DNA of 28,582 nt from Clostridiaceae bacterium. Lineage in GTDB: Bacteria; Bacillota; Clostridia; Lachnospirales; Lachnospiraceae. Positions 1 to 7,199 of the stretch are shown here, piece by piece; positions within the stretch are counted from its first letter, which is position 1; each line of letters starts with the position of its first letter. Under the pieces are notes generated by a model, which saw only the letters and a list, made by a program, of their open reading frames with translations, made no database searches and had not been told where the DNA came from. The position numbers and the translations under genes were made by a program. Where the stretch lies: positions 1 to 28,582 of the forward strand of contig JAGZXV010000050.1 of assembly GCA_018378255.1 (NCBI GenBank). The letters are read 5' to 3'.

Positions 1-1868
1 TGGTGTGGATTGAAATCGCCACGGCTAAGACCCTGAATGCTTACGGCCTTGGTCACCACCTTTGCGGTGGTGTGGATTGAAATTTTACAACTCCCATGCC
101 GTATCCTCCCGTTATTGTCACCACCTTTGCGGTGGTGTGGATTGAAATCTTTTGCTGCCCTAACCTCCATCGCGGCCCTGACACGTCACCACCTTTGCGG
201 TGGTGTGGATTGAAATCGTATAAGATACCATTGATATTTCCCGCTCCTGGGTCACCACCTTTGCGGTGGTGTGGATTGAAATTTACCTCATATGCAAAAA
301 TCCGTAGATTATTACGTCACCACCTTTGCGGTGGTGTGGATTGAAATTCGTCAAGGATTAGATAATTTATTAAAAAAGCAGGTCACCACCTTTGCGGTGG
401 TGTGGATTGAAATCAGGATATCGCTGGTTTATTATTGGTAATTAAGGTCACCACCTTTGCGGTGGTGTGGATTGAAATACGCCACTATCTGAATACCTGG
501 AAAGAAGTCTGGTCACCACCTTTGCGGTGGTGTGGATTGAAATCCCATACTAACTGCGATTGCACCAGCATTGAATACGTCACCACCTTTGCGGTGGTGT
601 GGATTGAAATTCTGCACCTTGTTTCGATCTTCCATTTCCATGATCGTCACCACCTTTGCGGTGGTGTGGATTGAAATGCTTAATGCTGTGGTCGACGGAC
701 AAGTTCAGGCTTGTCACCACCTTTGCGGTGGTGTGGATTGAAATAATATGCCCTCACTGTCTGAAATCAATATTACCTGTCACCACCTTTGCGGTGGTGT
801 GGATTGAAATCCGGTGTGTCTGGTGTTCAGGCACCGTCAGATGGGTCACCACCTTTGCGGTGGTGTGGATTGAAATTCAGGGACATAATCCGATACACCA
901 CGCAAATTAAGTCACCACCTTTGCGGTGGTGTGGATTGAAATACCATCGGCTAGTAAGCTTTGCGCAGTTGCTAAATGTCACCACCTTTGCGGTGGTGTG
1001 GATTGAAATTCCAATCTAAAAAGGCCCGGGGATCTCCCAGGCCCGTCACCACCTTTGCGGTGGTGTGGATTGAAATTCCAATAACCCAAGTGGGCCGCAG
1101 TTCCGCGATGTCACCACCTTTGCGGTGGTGTGGATTGAAATAGTTTTGCATTTGCCATTGTGGATCCGGTTGCAAGTCACCACCTTTGCGGTGGTGTGGA
1201 TTGAAATACAGATATGGCAAGATTCTGTATTGCCTGGTTTTGGTCACCACCTTTGCGGTGGTGTGGATTGAAATATTATATCATTGTATCACGGTGTAAG
1301 TCAATTATGGTCACCACCTTTGCGGTGGTGTGGATTGAAATTGTATCGGTCATTCTTTGCTCTCTCCTTTCCTTGTCACCACCTTTGCGGTGGTGTGGAT
1401 TGAAATAAAAAGGTGCTCAAACAGTTAAAACCCCATTAGGTCACCACCTTTGCGGTGGTGTGGATTGAAATAACTGCTACAGGCATTGTATTTGAAACTA
1501 TTGATAGTCACCACCTTTGCGGTGGTGTGGATTGAAATTGTTTTTCCACCAGCCGGCACAGATAACCCAATTAGTCACCACCTTTGCGGTGGTGTGGATT
1601 GAAATTGTTTTTATTGGGGGTAATCGTTTTATGCTTTTGGGTCACCACCTTTGCGGTGGTGTGGATTGAAATTCCACGTAATGGCGATTCATCTCGTCAT
1701 ACAATTGTCACCACCTTTGCGGTGGTGTGGATTGAAACTTGTCCTGATATTTATTGTAGTCGCTTAGAATATGTCACCACCTTTGCAGTGGTGTGGAGTG
1801 AAATTATACAATGTATTATAATAAAAAGGTATATACAGTCACACCCTTGCAGTTATGTAAATTAAAAT
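1..1868 (+). CRISPR. CRISPR array, type I-C-like repeat, leader-distal end
   Basis: The 32-nt repeat begins GTCACCACC and ends GTGGATTGAAAT. It carries a 7-bp stem, CACCACC/GGTGGTG, around a TTTGC loop. A partial copy lies at 1-16 and full copies start at 52, 117, 185, 251, 316, 382, 447, 512, 579, 646, 713, 779, 845, 911, 978, 1045, 1110, 1176, 1243, 1310, 1375, 1440, 1507, 1574, 1641, 1707, 1773 and 1838. The 28 spacers between them are 33-36 nt long. The ATTGAAAT 3' end and the stem position match the type I-C repeat class, which sets transcription as left to right. The repeat at 1707 ends in C, the one at 1773 has two mismatches and the one at 1838 is badly degraded; this marks the old, leader-distal end. 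The leader and any cas genes must lie left of the window. The short open frames across the array are artefacts. Confidence 0.98.
1773..1868 (+). repeat. Degenerate terminal CRISPR repeats
   Basis: The copy at 1773-1804 differs from the consensus at two positions: G to A in the second stem arm, and T to G near the 3' end. The copy at 1838-1868 keeps only a GTCAC...CTTGC core and an AT-rich tail, and is one base short. Its stem can no longer form. The spacer between them (1805-1837) is AT-rich. This is the usual decay at the leader-distal end of an array, where repeats are not renewed by acquisition. Confidence 0.9.
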
Positions 1869-1937
1869 TAATGATGTATTTTTGTTGCCCCCCCAATTTT
1901 CCATCACAGTCTACCCCAAACGTTTGAGTAAAAAATG

Positions 1938-1966
1938 AACAAATTTGTTTTTGCCTGTGATAGAAT
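1938..1966 (+). promoter_or_regulatory. Candidate extended -10 promoter and small palindrome before pgi
   Basis: TGATAGAAT at 1958-1966 reads as an extended -10 (TGn plus TAGAAT). No good -35 is seen at 17 nt. The perfect 12-bp palindrome AACAAATTTGTT lies just upstream at 1938-1949. The isomerase start codon is about 43 nt downstream. This is a weak call by eye. Confidence 0.35.
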
Positions 1967-2008
1967 AAAATTAATGAAAATATAGTGCCAAAACCGGGAG
2001 GTTATCAG

Positions 2009-3268
2009 ATGAATGTTAGAATTAGTATGGAAAAAACCAGATCATTTATCAACCAGGAAACATTAAAGGAGAACATAAAAAAGGGCTCTGAAATTATAAA
2101 CCACTTTTATGAGAATGAGGATCTGGAAAAGGTTTTAGGCTGGCTTCATACAGAGACCGCGGCAGTCCAGTTAGAGCAGATCAAGGAAAAAGCAAAAGAA
2201 GTCCGTGAAAATGCGGATATATTTGTGATTGTAGGAGTTGGAGGTTCCAATCAGGCAGCCAGGGCAATGATCGAGGCCTTAACAGATCGGAAGGGACCGG
2301 AGGTTATATACCTTGGTAACAGTCTATCTCCTCATTACATATCGCAGATGATGAAACGTTTGGAAGGCAAAAGCGTGTATATCAATGTGATTGCGAAGAA
2401 TTTTGAAACTTTAGAACCCGGAAGCCATTTTAGGATTCTGCGCCAGGTTATGAACGGCATATATTCAAAGGAAGAGGCTGCAAAACGTGTGATTTTGACG
2501 GGAACAACCGGTTCCAGATTGGAAGAAATCGCAAGGGAAAATGGATATACGTTTTTTCAGTTTCCGGTTGCGATTGGTGGCAGATATTCTGCCTTTTCCC
2601 CTGTAGGACTGTTTCCAATTGCGGTGGCAGGTCTTGACGTGGATGACTTTTTAAATGGGGTTAAAGTTGCTGAAATGATGTGCATAAACCAGCCGGATCA
2701 GAATCCTGCGGTAGAATACGCAGCGGTTAGAAATCTTTTGTATCAGCAGGGATATGATATTGAAATGCTGGTTTCCTTTGAGCCGCAGTTTGCATTTTTT
2801 AATAAATGGTGGATTCAACTGTTTGGTGAAAGTGAAGGAAAAGAGAAAAAGGGTATTTTTCCATCAGGAGCTATTTATTCAGAGGATCTTCATTCCATGG
2901 GACAGTATATGCAGGATGGAAGGCGGAATTTGATTGAGACATTTTTGACAGTAGAAGATCCTAAGGCCAGTGTGATTATTGAATCAGACCGAACATTTGG
3001 CGACAGGTTCGATTATCTGGACGGCATGGATTTTAAAGAAATCAACCGTGCGGCGGAAAAAGCCACCATCGATGCACATGCGGCGGGAGGAGTGCCCTGT
3101 ATTCAGTTTTTAATTGATCAGATTACGGAAGAAACTTTTGGGGAACTTTATTATACCTTTATGATGTCCTGCGCGGTTTCTGGAAAGCTGATGGGAGTAA
3201 ATCCATTTGACCAGGAAGGTGTGGAAGAGTATAAGAGAAGTATGTTTAAGGCATTGGGTAAGAATTAA
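2009..3268 (+). CDS. pgi: Glucose-6-phosphate isomerase homologue (divergent)
   Basis: A 419-aa protein of the phosphoglucose isomerase family, expected to interconvert glucose-6-phosphate and fructose-6-phosphate in the cytoplasm. Visible family motifs: GVGGSNQAAR (about 76-85) at the first sugar-phosphate loop, TGTTGSRL (about 164-171), GGRYS (about 190-194, PGI signature 1), Glu274 in GESEGK, His295 in DLHSMGQ and Lys409 in the FDQEGVEEYK signature 2. All the usual catalytic residues appear present. It is somewhat shorter than the roughly 450 aa common in Firmicutes, and the first loop (GSNQ instead of GSYLG-like) is unusual, so it may be a paralogue with a different substrate. The ATG at 2009 is chosen because GGGAGG at 1996-2001 is 7 nt upstream; the in-frame GTG at 1985 has no such site. 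It stands alone between the CRISPR array and a convergent AraC-type gene. Confidence 0.85.
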   Translation: MNVRISMEKTRSFINQETLKENIKKGSEIINHFYENEDLEKVLGWLHTETAAVQLEQIKEKAKEVRENADIFVIVGVGGSNQAARAMIEALTDRKGPEVIYLGNSLSPHYISQMMKRLEGKSVYINVIAKNFETLEPGSHFRILRQVMNGIYSKEEAAKRVILTGTTGSRLEEIARENGYTFFQFPVAIGGRYSAFSPVGLFPIAVAGLDVDDFLNGVKVAEMMCINQPDQNPAVEYAAVRNLLYQQGYDIEMLVSFEPQFAFFNKWWIQLFGESEGKEKKGIFPSGAIYSEDLHSMGQYMQDGRRNLIETFLTVEDPKASVIIESDRTFGDRFDYLDGMDFKEINRAAEKATIDAHAAGGVPCIQFLIDQITEETFGELYYTFMMSCAVSGKLMGVNPFDQEGVEEYKRSMFKALGKN

Positions 3269-3666
3269 GGGCTGTGTATTTCCGGCATTATAAAAAATAA
3301 GATTTTATGGGACGAGTATAAAAAGCAAAGAGTTGTTTAATTAATGCCATATTTGATATTTTACGTGGAATCCAAAATGGAGATTTTACATAGGTGACGT
3401 GGGGATTAACATTAAAACGTGAAGGCTTTTTCGAAAAAGCCTTCACGTTTGATGTAAAAAAATAGAGATGATATGAAATAAAAATTCCCGAAAAAAGTAT
3501 TTTCCTGGTTGTAAAATGCATTTCTTTAACAGAGCAGCAAATACCAGCTGGAAAGGCATCTTTGATTTGGCACCCTCCGCCGTTCCGGTCCCTTCCCAGC
3601 TTTTGGCCCTGACCCTGCCTCACCTACGCTTTCCAGCGTACTTTCGCCAATTTAATTCCCATAAAC
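3269..3666. other. Intergenic gap with a palindrome and an unexplained GC-rich patch
   Basis: No convincing gene is seen in these 398 bp between convergent genes. It holds the 36-bp palindrome at 3415-3450, and at about 3540-3650 a stretch noticeably richer in GC than its AT-rich surroundings. Inside that stretch a hairpin at 3625-3640 reads, on the minus strand, TACGCT-GGAA-AGCGTA, a stem closed by a GNRA-type loop. I matched it to no known riboswitch or RNA by eye. The open frames crossing it do not look like real proteins. Confidence 0.5.
3415..3450. terminator. Perfect 36-bp palindrome, probable bidirectional terminator
   Basis: Two 18-nt arms starting AAACGTGAAGG are exactly complementary with no spacer; a real hairpin would open a few bases at the tip. 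Weaker pairing (ACAT...ATGT) extends the base. It sits about 150 nt after the isomerase stop and about 215 nt beyond the stop of the convergent AraC-type gene. No clean U-tract follows on either strand, apart from T-rich arm ends, so termination is inferred from position and symmetry. Confidence 0.6.
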
Positions 3667-4554
3667 TCATTTCCTTTTTACAGGAATCCAAATCTCACTC
3701 CTATAATCTGACGCAGAGGTATCGCCGTCTGAGTACCACTCTACGTTCGCATCCATTGCGATATCATAATCCTGATTGTTCGGCAGCCATTCATGGAATA
3801 TCTTCGTGTTAACCGACTGCAGGGCTCCCGGCAAAGGCCCGGTGCAGCTGAATTTCAACCATTCCATATCCGGAAACTCATACAGAATTAAGCCTTTTGG
3901 GACGGTTTTTCCTTGGTAAGCCCCTGCGATCAGGTACCGGAACGATCCAGCTTTACTGGGGCTGTCGATGCAAATACCATATTCTCCGATATGATTGTCG
4001 CTGATTGCCTGTTGTATTTCTGCTTTGTTTTCCTGAATGAACAGTGGTTTCATATACGTTTTGCAAAATTCATTCCAAAATTCCGGAATCTCCTGATAAG
4101 AAGTTTGATAAGAAATTTCCCGCTCTAATCCGATCACCTTAAATCCTTTAACAGTTTCTGTTACATAGTCCATGTCGTGTCCTCCTTGAATTGATATTAT
4201 AATTTTTAGAGGAAGGAAGGGTCTTATTTTCTCTGAATGGTTTTGAACCTTCATTGGAGAAATGCCATGGAACCGGCTGAATGCTTTTGTGAAGCTTTCA
4301 GGCGTATCATAACCATATTTGTAGGCTAAATCAATGATTTTTCCATTGCCGGAAGCCGCATCAAGTGCCGCAAGGTACAATCTTCTGTTTCTGATATATT
4401 CGGCGACACTATAACCTGTCATGATTTTAAACCCTTTCTGAAAATAAAAGGATGACATGTGTATTTCGTCTGCAATCGTTTCAGAAGAGATGTCGTCTAA
4501 AAGATGATTTTCTATATACCTGACCGCTTTCTGTAAATCGTTTGTCCAGTCCAT
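3667..4554 (-). CDS. AraC-family regulator with GyrI-like effector domain
   Basis: A 295-aa transcription factor. Residues 1-105 form a double helix-turn-helix of the AraC/XylS type: IADEIHMSSFYFQKGFK in the first, and DLAYKYGYDTPESFTKAFSR followed by GISP in the second. From about residue 128 to the end, beginning near MDYVTETVKGFKVIGLE, it resembles a GyrI/SoxS-like small-molecule binding domain. This is the SAV/Rob-like arrangement with an N-terminal HTH. The ATG at 4554 is preceded by AGGAGGTAAGG. It lies downstream of the polysaccharide deacetylase on the same strand, with a 234-nt gap in which I see no terminator or clear promoter. The target genes and ligand are not visible; drug or stress sensing is the usual role of this architecture. 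Confidence 0.88.
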   Translation of the reverse strand: MDWTNDLQKAVRYIENHLLDDISSETIADEIHMSSFYFQKGFKIMTGYSVAEYIRNRRLYLAALDAASGNGKIIDLAYKYGYDTPESFTKAFSRFHGISPMKVQNHSEKIRPFLPLKIIISIQGGHDMDYVTETVKGFKVIGLEREISYQTSYQEIPEFWNEFCKTYMKPLFIQENKAEIQQAISDNHIGEYGICIDSPSKAGSFRYLIAGAYQGKTVPKGLILYEFPDMEWLKFSCTGPLPGALQSVNTKIFHEWLPNNQDYDIAMDANVEWYSDGDTSASDYRSEIWIPVKRK

Positions 4555-4788
4555 TTTTCCTTACCTCCTGATGCAATTATAATGTCCGGGAAAAAAAGAT
4601 TCCTGTCATTTTCTGCATAAATTTGTCCCTATGTAACACAATGATTTCCGGTTCTGTTTTATTGTAGCAGAAGTGAACTAAAAATTGGTTTTAATTTTTT
4701 TCCATTACCTGTGAGGACGGCAGTCAGTATGGTTAAAACGGGAAGCAGCAGATTATAAAATATCGCCGGTTCCAGACAGTTCCTCCCA

Positions 4789-5601
4789 TCATTGGCGGAT
4801 ATAGGACGCCATCTCACCGCATGTAGTAATCCACATGCCCCTCTCTTTCATGGTTTCCAGAATTTTATCGAACATAAAGATGCGTCCCGGGGATCCAATG
4901 GTCTGGGGATCGAATTTGATCACATAACAGCAGCCCAGATCACAGGCGGCTTCTAATTCGCAGAGCCAGTTCTCCAGCACATCATCGTAAATGGCAATGC
5001 GGGATTCTCCTGGCGTGAAGTGGGGACCGAACGCAAAGTAGGGAAAATCCTGAAGTTCCCAGTGAAACGGTATTTCCACAATAGAGCCATTTCCATCATT
5101 GGAGTTTAAAAAATATGGGAGGTCATGGTCATGAAAAGAGCTGTCATATAGATATCCATGGTCAATTAAAATCTGTGGCGTCTCCTTCGTACATCCGCCT
5201 TCCGGCAGCCGGAATCCCCTGGGCAGGCACCCGGTTACGGCTTCAATGGCCCGGTCTGCCGCATCTATGGCTTTGATCTGCTGATCTGGGGTGAGGAGCC
5301 CGAAATCCTCATGGGCGTATCCGTGAGCCGCGATTTCATGGCCGGAAGAGGCAATCTGTTTTGTCATCTCGGGATAACGCTTCATGATCTGTCCTGGAAT
5401 AAAATAAGTGCAGGGAATCCCCTTTCTTGAAGTCAGATCCAGAAGGCGGTCCACTGCCCTTAACGGTCCATAGTTTCCATAGGTTTCTGTACGGTACGCG
5501 GGTTCACGGTCTCCGTTATAGATGGAATCCCCATCCACATGGATGGTAAATAAAACGGCACATTTGGCCTGATTGGGCCAGCGAATCGGTGTTTCTTTCA
5601 T
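4789..5601 (-). CDS. Polysaccharide deacetylase-family hydrolase
   Basis: A 270-aa NodB-fold protein. Motifs seen: HVDGD (21-25) supplying the catalytic and metal-binding aspartates, HGYAH (93-97, HxxxH metal site), RLPEGG (131-136), and a C-terminal stretch with YVIKFDPQTIG. There is no signal peptide, so it is probably cytoplasmic. With the short-loop organisation it resembles the peptidoglycan deacetylase/PuuE-like subgroup, some of which act on small amides such as allantoin rather than on polysaccharide. The ATG at 5601 is chosen over the upstream in-frame ATG at 5634 because GGGGGA sits 6 nt before it. It follows a LysR gene on the same strand, and a long hairpin lies between them. The substrate is unknown; given the neighbouring amide-hydrolase modules, an amide substrate is possible. 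Confidence 0.85.
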   Translation of the reverse strand: MKETPIRWPNQAKCAVLFTIHVDGDSIYNGDREPAYRTETYGNYGPLRAVDRLLDLTSRKGIPCTYFIPGQIMKRYPEMTKQIASSGHEIAAHGYAHEDFGLLTPDQQIKAIDAADRAIEAVTGCLPRGFRLPEGGCTKETPQILIDHGYLYDSSFHDHDLPYFLNSNDGNGSIVEIPFHWELQDFPYFAFGPHFTPGESRIAIYDDVLENWLCELEAACDLGCCYVIKFDPQTIGSPGRIFMFDKILETMKERGMWITTCGEMASYIRQ

Positions 5602-5705
5602 GAATATCCCCCATTTTATATGTATTTGAGGCATGTTTTTTCGCCTGTGGTTCTCATTTCAAAGAGCGTTTTAAATTGCTTTTTGTAAGCGTTACGTCTC
5701 ACTCC

Positions 5706-5735
5706 AGTCTAACATGTATGGAAAAGCGGTGTCGA
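5706..5735 (-). promoter_or_regulatory. Candidate promoter for the deacetylase
   Basis: On the minus strand TCGACA, 18 nt, then TAGACT preceded by TGn (an extended -10). It lies about 105 nt upstream of the deacetylase start. Found by eye; moderate match only. Confidence 0.4.
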
Positions 5736-5797
5736 ATTAGAATTTGCTTTACTTTTTATAAGCAGAAATTTATACCCTCAAACAGGGCTGATTGAGA

Positions 5798-5853
5798 GGC
5801 CATTGCTCTTCCATCAATGAAAAAATGAGATCATTGATGGAAGAGCAATGGCC
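5798..5853. repeat. 22-bp perfect inverted repeat, 12-nt loop
   Basis: Arms at 5798-5819 and 5832-5853 (beginning GGCCATTGCTC) pair without a mismatch around an A-rich loop. It is located between the end of the LysR gene (5879) and the deacetylase promoter, both on the minus strand. No U-tract follows on either strand, so it is not a textbook terminator. It could be an mRNA 3'-end stabiliser for the LysR transcript, a processing site, or a small mobile repeat. Confidence 0.85.
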
Positions 5854-5878
5854 GTTCCAAACCGTAAATAAAATTAAA

Positions 5879-6826
5879 TCAATGGAATTTAAAGAAGGAC
5901 CCTTTTGCCGTATGTTCTTTTACCAATCCGATAAAATAATCCATGGCTTCCGTAACATAAAAATCTTTCCGGTAAATGGCGCACAGTGTCGCTTTTGAAT
6001 TATCGCGTTTGAGACGGAAAAATGCGCCGTAATGGTGGGAAAATGCCACATAATCCTGTAAAAGGGCAAACCCTAACCCGGCCTGAACCAGGTTAAATAC
6101 CGCCGCCTCTTCAGTGAGAAGAATGGTATTCTTTGGCTGGAAATGATAAGGGCTGTAAGTGGCTTCATCCCAGCTGCGGTGACGGTCCAGCACAATGGTT
6201 TTAATAAAAGGTTCATCCTGGAAATCATCCAGATCCACAGGCGGGCGGAGCCGCCAGTCAGGTTCCTTTTCGGCAGCCTTAGCGATGGGATGGGAAGGCG
6301 GTGCGGCCAACAGGCAGTAATAATCGAATAATGGAATATAGGTGAGGGACTGCCGGACATCGCTGGGCACGTCCGCTTTATCCATGACAAAAGCCAGATC
6401 CAGATTACCGGCTGAAACCATGCTTTCGAATCCTTCATGGGATCTGGTGTTTATGGTCAGCTGGATATTCGGATACTTTTTTTGAAAGTCCGGAAGTATG
6501 ATGGAAAGAAACATGGGGGCCCTTCCGCTGGATATGCCGATGGAGATCCGGCCTGTTTTTGACTCCCTGGCGTCGTCCAATGCGCGCTGGAGGGAATTCT
6601 CCAAAAATTTCTGTTTCTGGAACGTTTCCAGAATCAGTTCGCCGGTATAGGTGGGGATCAGTTTCCCTCCTTTATATTCAAAAATCTTGGTATGATAGGT
6701 TTTTTCCAAAGAGGTGATCAGCTGGCTTAAAGCAGGCTGTGATACATAAAGTTCTTTGGCCGCATTTGTAATGGACTGTGTTTCCGCTATTTTAAGCAGA
6801 TAATCCATTTTGCGCTCATTTAACAT
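5879..6826 (-). CDS. LysR-family regulator of the SLC13-C45 module
   Basis: A 315-aa LysR-type regulator. The N-terminal winged HTH covers about residues 1-60 (DYLLKIAETQSITNAAKELY then VSQPALSQLITSLE), followed by the type-2 periplasmic-binding-like effector domain (about 88-300) with RISIGISSGRAP at its start. The ATG at 6826 has GGGGGAG 6 nt upstream; an in-frame ATG at 6859 lacks a comparable site. It is divergent from the SLC13-type carrier at 7200, and the 373-bp gap between them holds three copies of an ATAAG-type element. One copy covers this gene's own promoter, which suggests autoregulation and control of the carrier and C45 hydrolase. The ligand is unknown, probably the imported carboxylate or its product. 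Confidence 0.92.
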   Translation of the reverse strand: MLNERKMDYLLKIAETQSITNAAKELYVSQPALSQLITSLEKTYHTKIFEYKGGKLIPTYTGELILETFQKQKFLENSLQRALDDARESKTGRISIGISSGRAPMFLSIILPDFQKKYPNIQLTINTRSHEGFESMVSAGNLDLAFVMDKADVPSDVRQSLTYIPLFDYYCLLAAPPSHPIAKAAEKEPDWRLRPPVDLDDFQDEPFIKTIVLDRHRSWDEATYSPYHFQPKNTILLTEEAAVFNLVQAGLGFALLQDYVAFSHHYGAFFRLKRDNSKATLCAIYRKDFYVTEAMDYFIGLVKEHTAKGSFFKFH

Positions 6827-6923
6827 AAAAACTCCCCCTGACTGTGTTGTAAGAATCAAATGATCGAGAAACAGATGTCCCCTCCTGCATACAGATGCCG
6901 GCCCGAGACTTCAGAATACATTG

Positions 6924-6953
6924 ATTGTACCATAATAAAATAAGAAAATGCAA
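6924..6953 (-). promoter_or_regulatory. Promoter of the LysR gene at 5879-6826
   Basis: On the minus strand TTGCAT (6948-6953), 18 nt, TACAAT (6924-6929). It drives toward the LysR start about 95 nt away. The operator-like copy at 6940-6954 overlaps its -35 and spacer, as expected for an autorepressing LysR regulator. Confidence 0.6.
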
Positions 6954-7074
6954 TGACGGCCATAAAAGCCGGGTATTAGAAAATGATGAATGAAAAATAA
7001 GAAAATGCTTATGGAACCTATAAAATGCCGTAAAATAAAGCTTTTTTACCAGCTATAAGAAAATGCTTATGGAA
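6940..7074. repeat. Three spaced LysR operator-like elements
   Basis: ATAAGAAAATGC begins at 6940, 6997 and 7055. The second and third copies are identical over 20 bp (6997-7016, 7055-7074) and form the dyad ATAAG-N6-CTTAT, which fits the T-N11-A LysR consensus. The first copy keeps only the left half. Spacing is 57 and 58 bp. The third dyad centres about 65 bp before the inferred carrier transcription start, the classic LysR recognition-site position. Confidence 0.75.
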
Positions 7075-7092
7075 AAATAATGAGGTAACTAT

Positions 7093-7121
7093 TTGTCAGA
7101 GCCGTTTTATTTTCCTATAAT
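7093..7121 (+). promoter_or_regulatory. Promoter of the SLC13-type carrier gene
   Basis: TTGTCA (7093-7098), 17 nt, TATAAT (7116-7121), a near-consensus sigma-A promoter. Transcription would start near 7128, leaving a leader of about 70 nt before the ATG at 7200. Confidence 0.8.
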
Positions 7122-7199
7122 GGGAGCATAGAAACAAACATTCTATCATTTGTTTTTTCGGCCGGGAAAACAATCAAGAACGACAAAGGAGAAATGAGT

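Noticed and set aside
96..1865. Many short open frames across the first 1.9 kb
   Set aside because: They are translations of the CRISPR repeat (recurring VTTFAVVWIEI and SPPLRWCGLK) and not genes.
1..1868. Self-targeting spacers against this window
   Set aside because: Reading distinctive words from the spacers against the rest of the window gave no match; a full search was not possible by eye.
1985..2008. GTG at 1985 as the isomerase start
   Set aside because: No ribosome binding site; the ATG at 2009 has GGGAGG at 7 nt.
3288..3623. Minus-strand 111-codon open frame
   Set aside because: It runs through the perfect palindrome and AT-rich spacer, has no ribosome binding site and unlikely composition.
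6073..6438. Minus-strand 121-codon open frame
   Set aside because: It is an alternative frame inside the LysR gene at 5879-6826.
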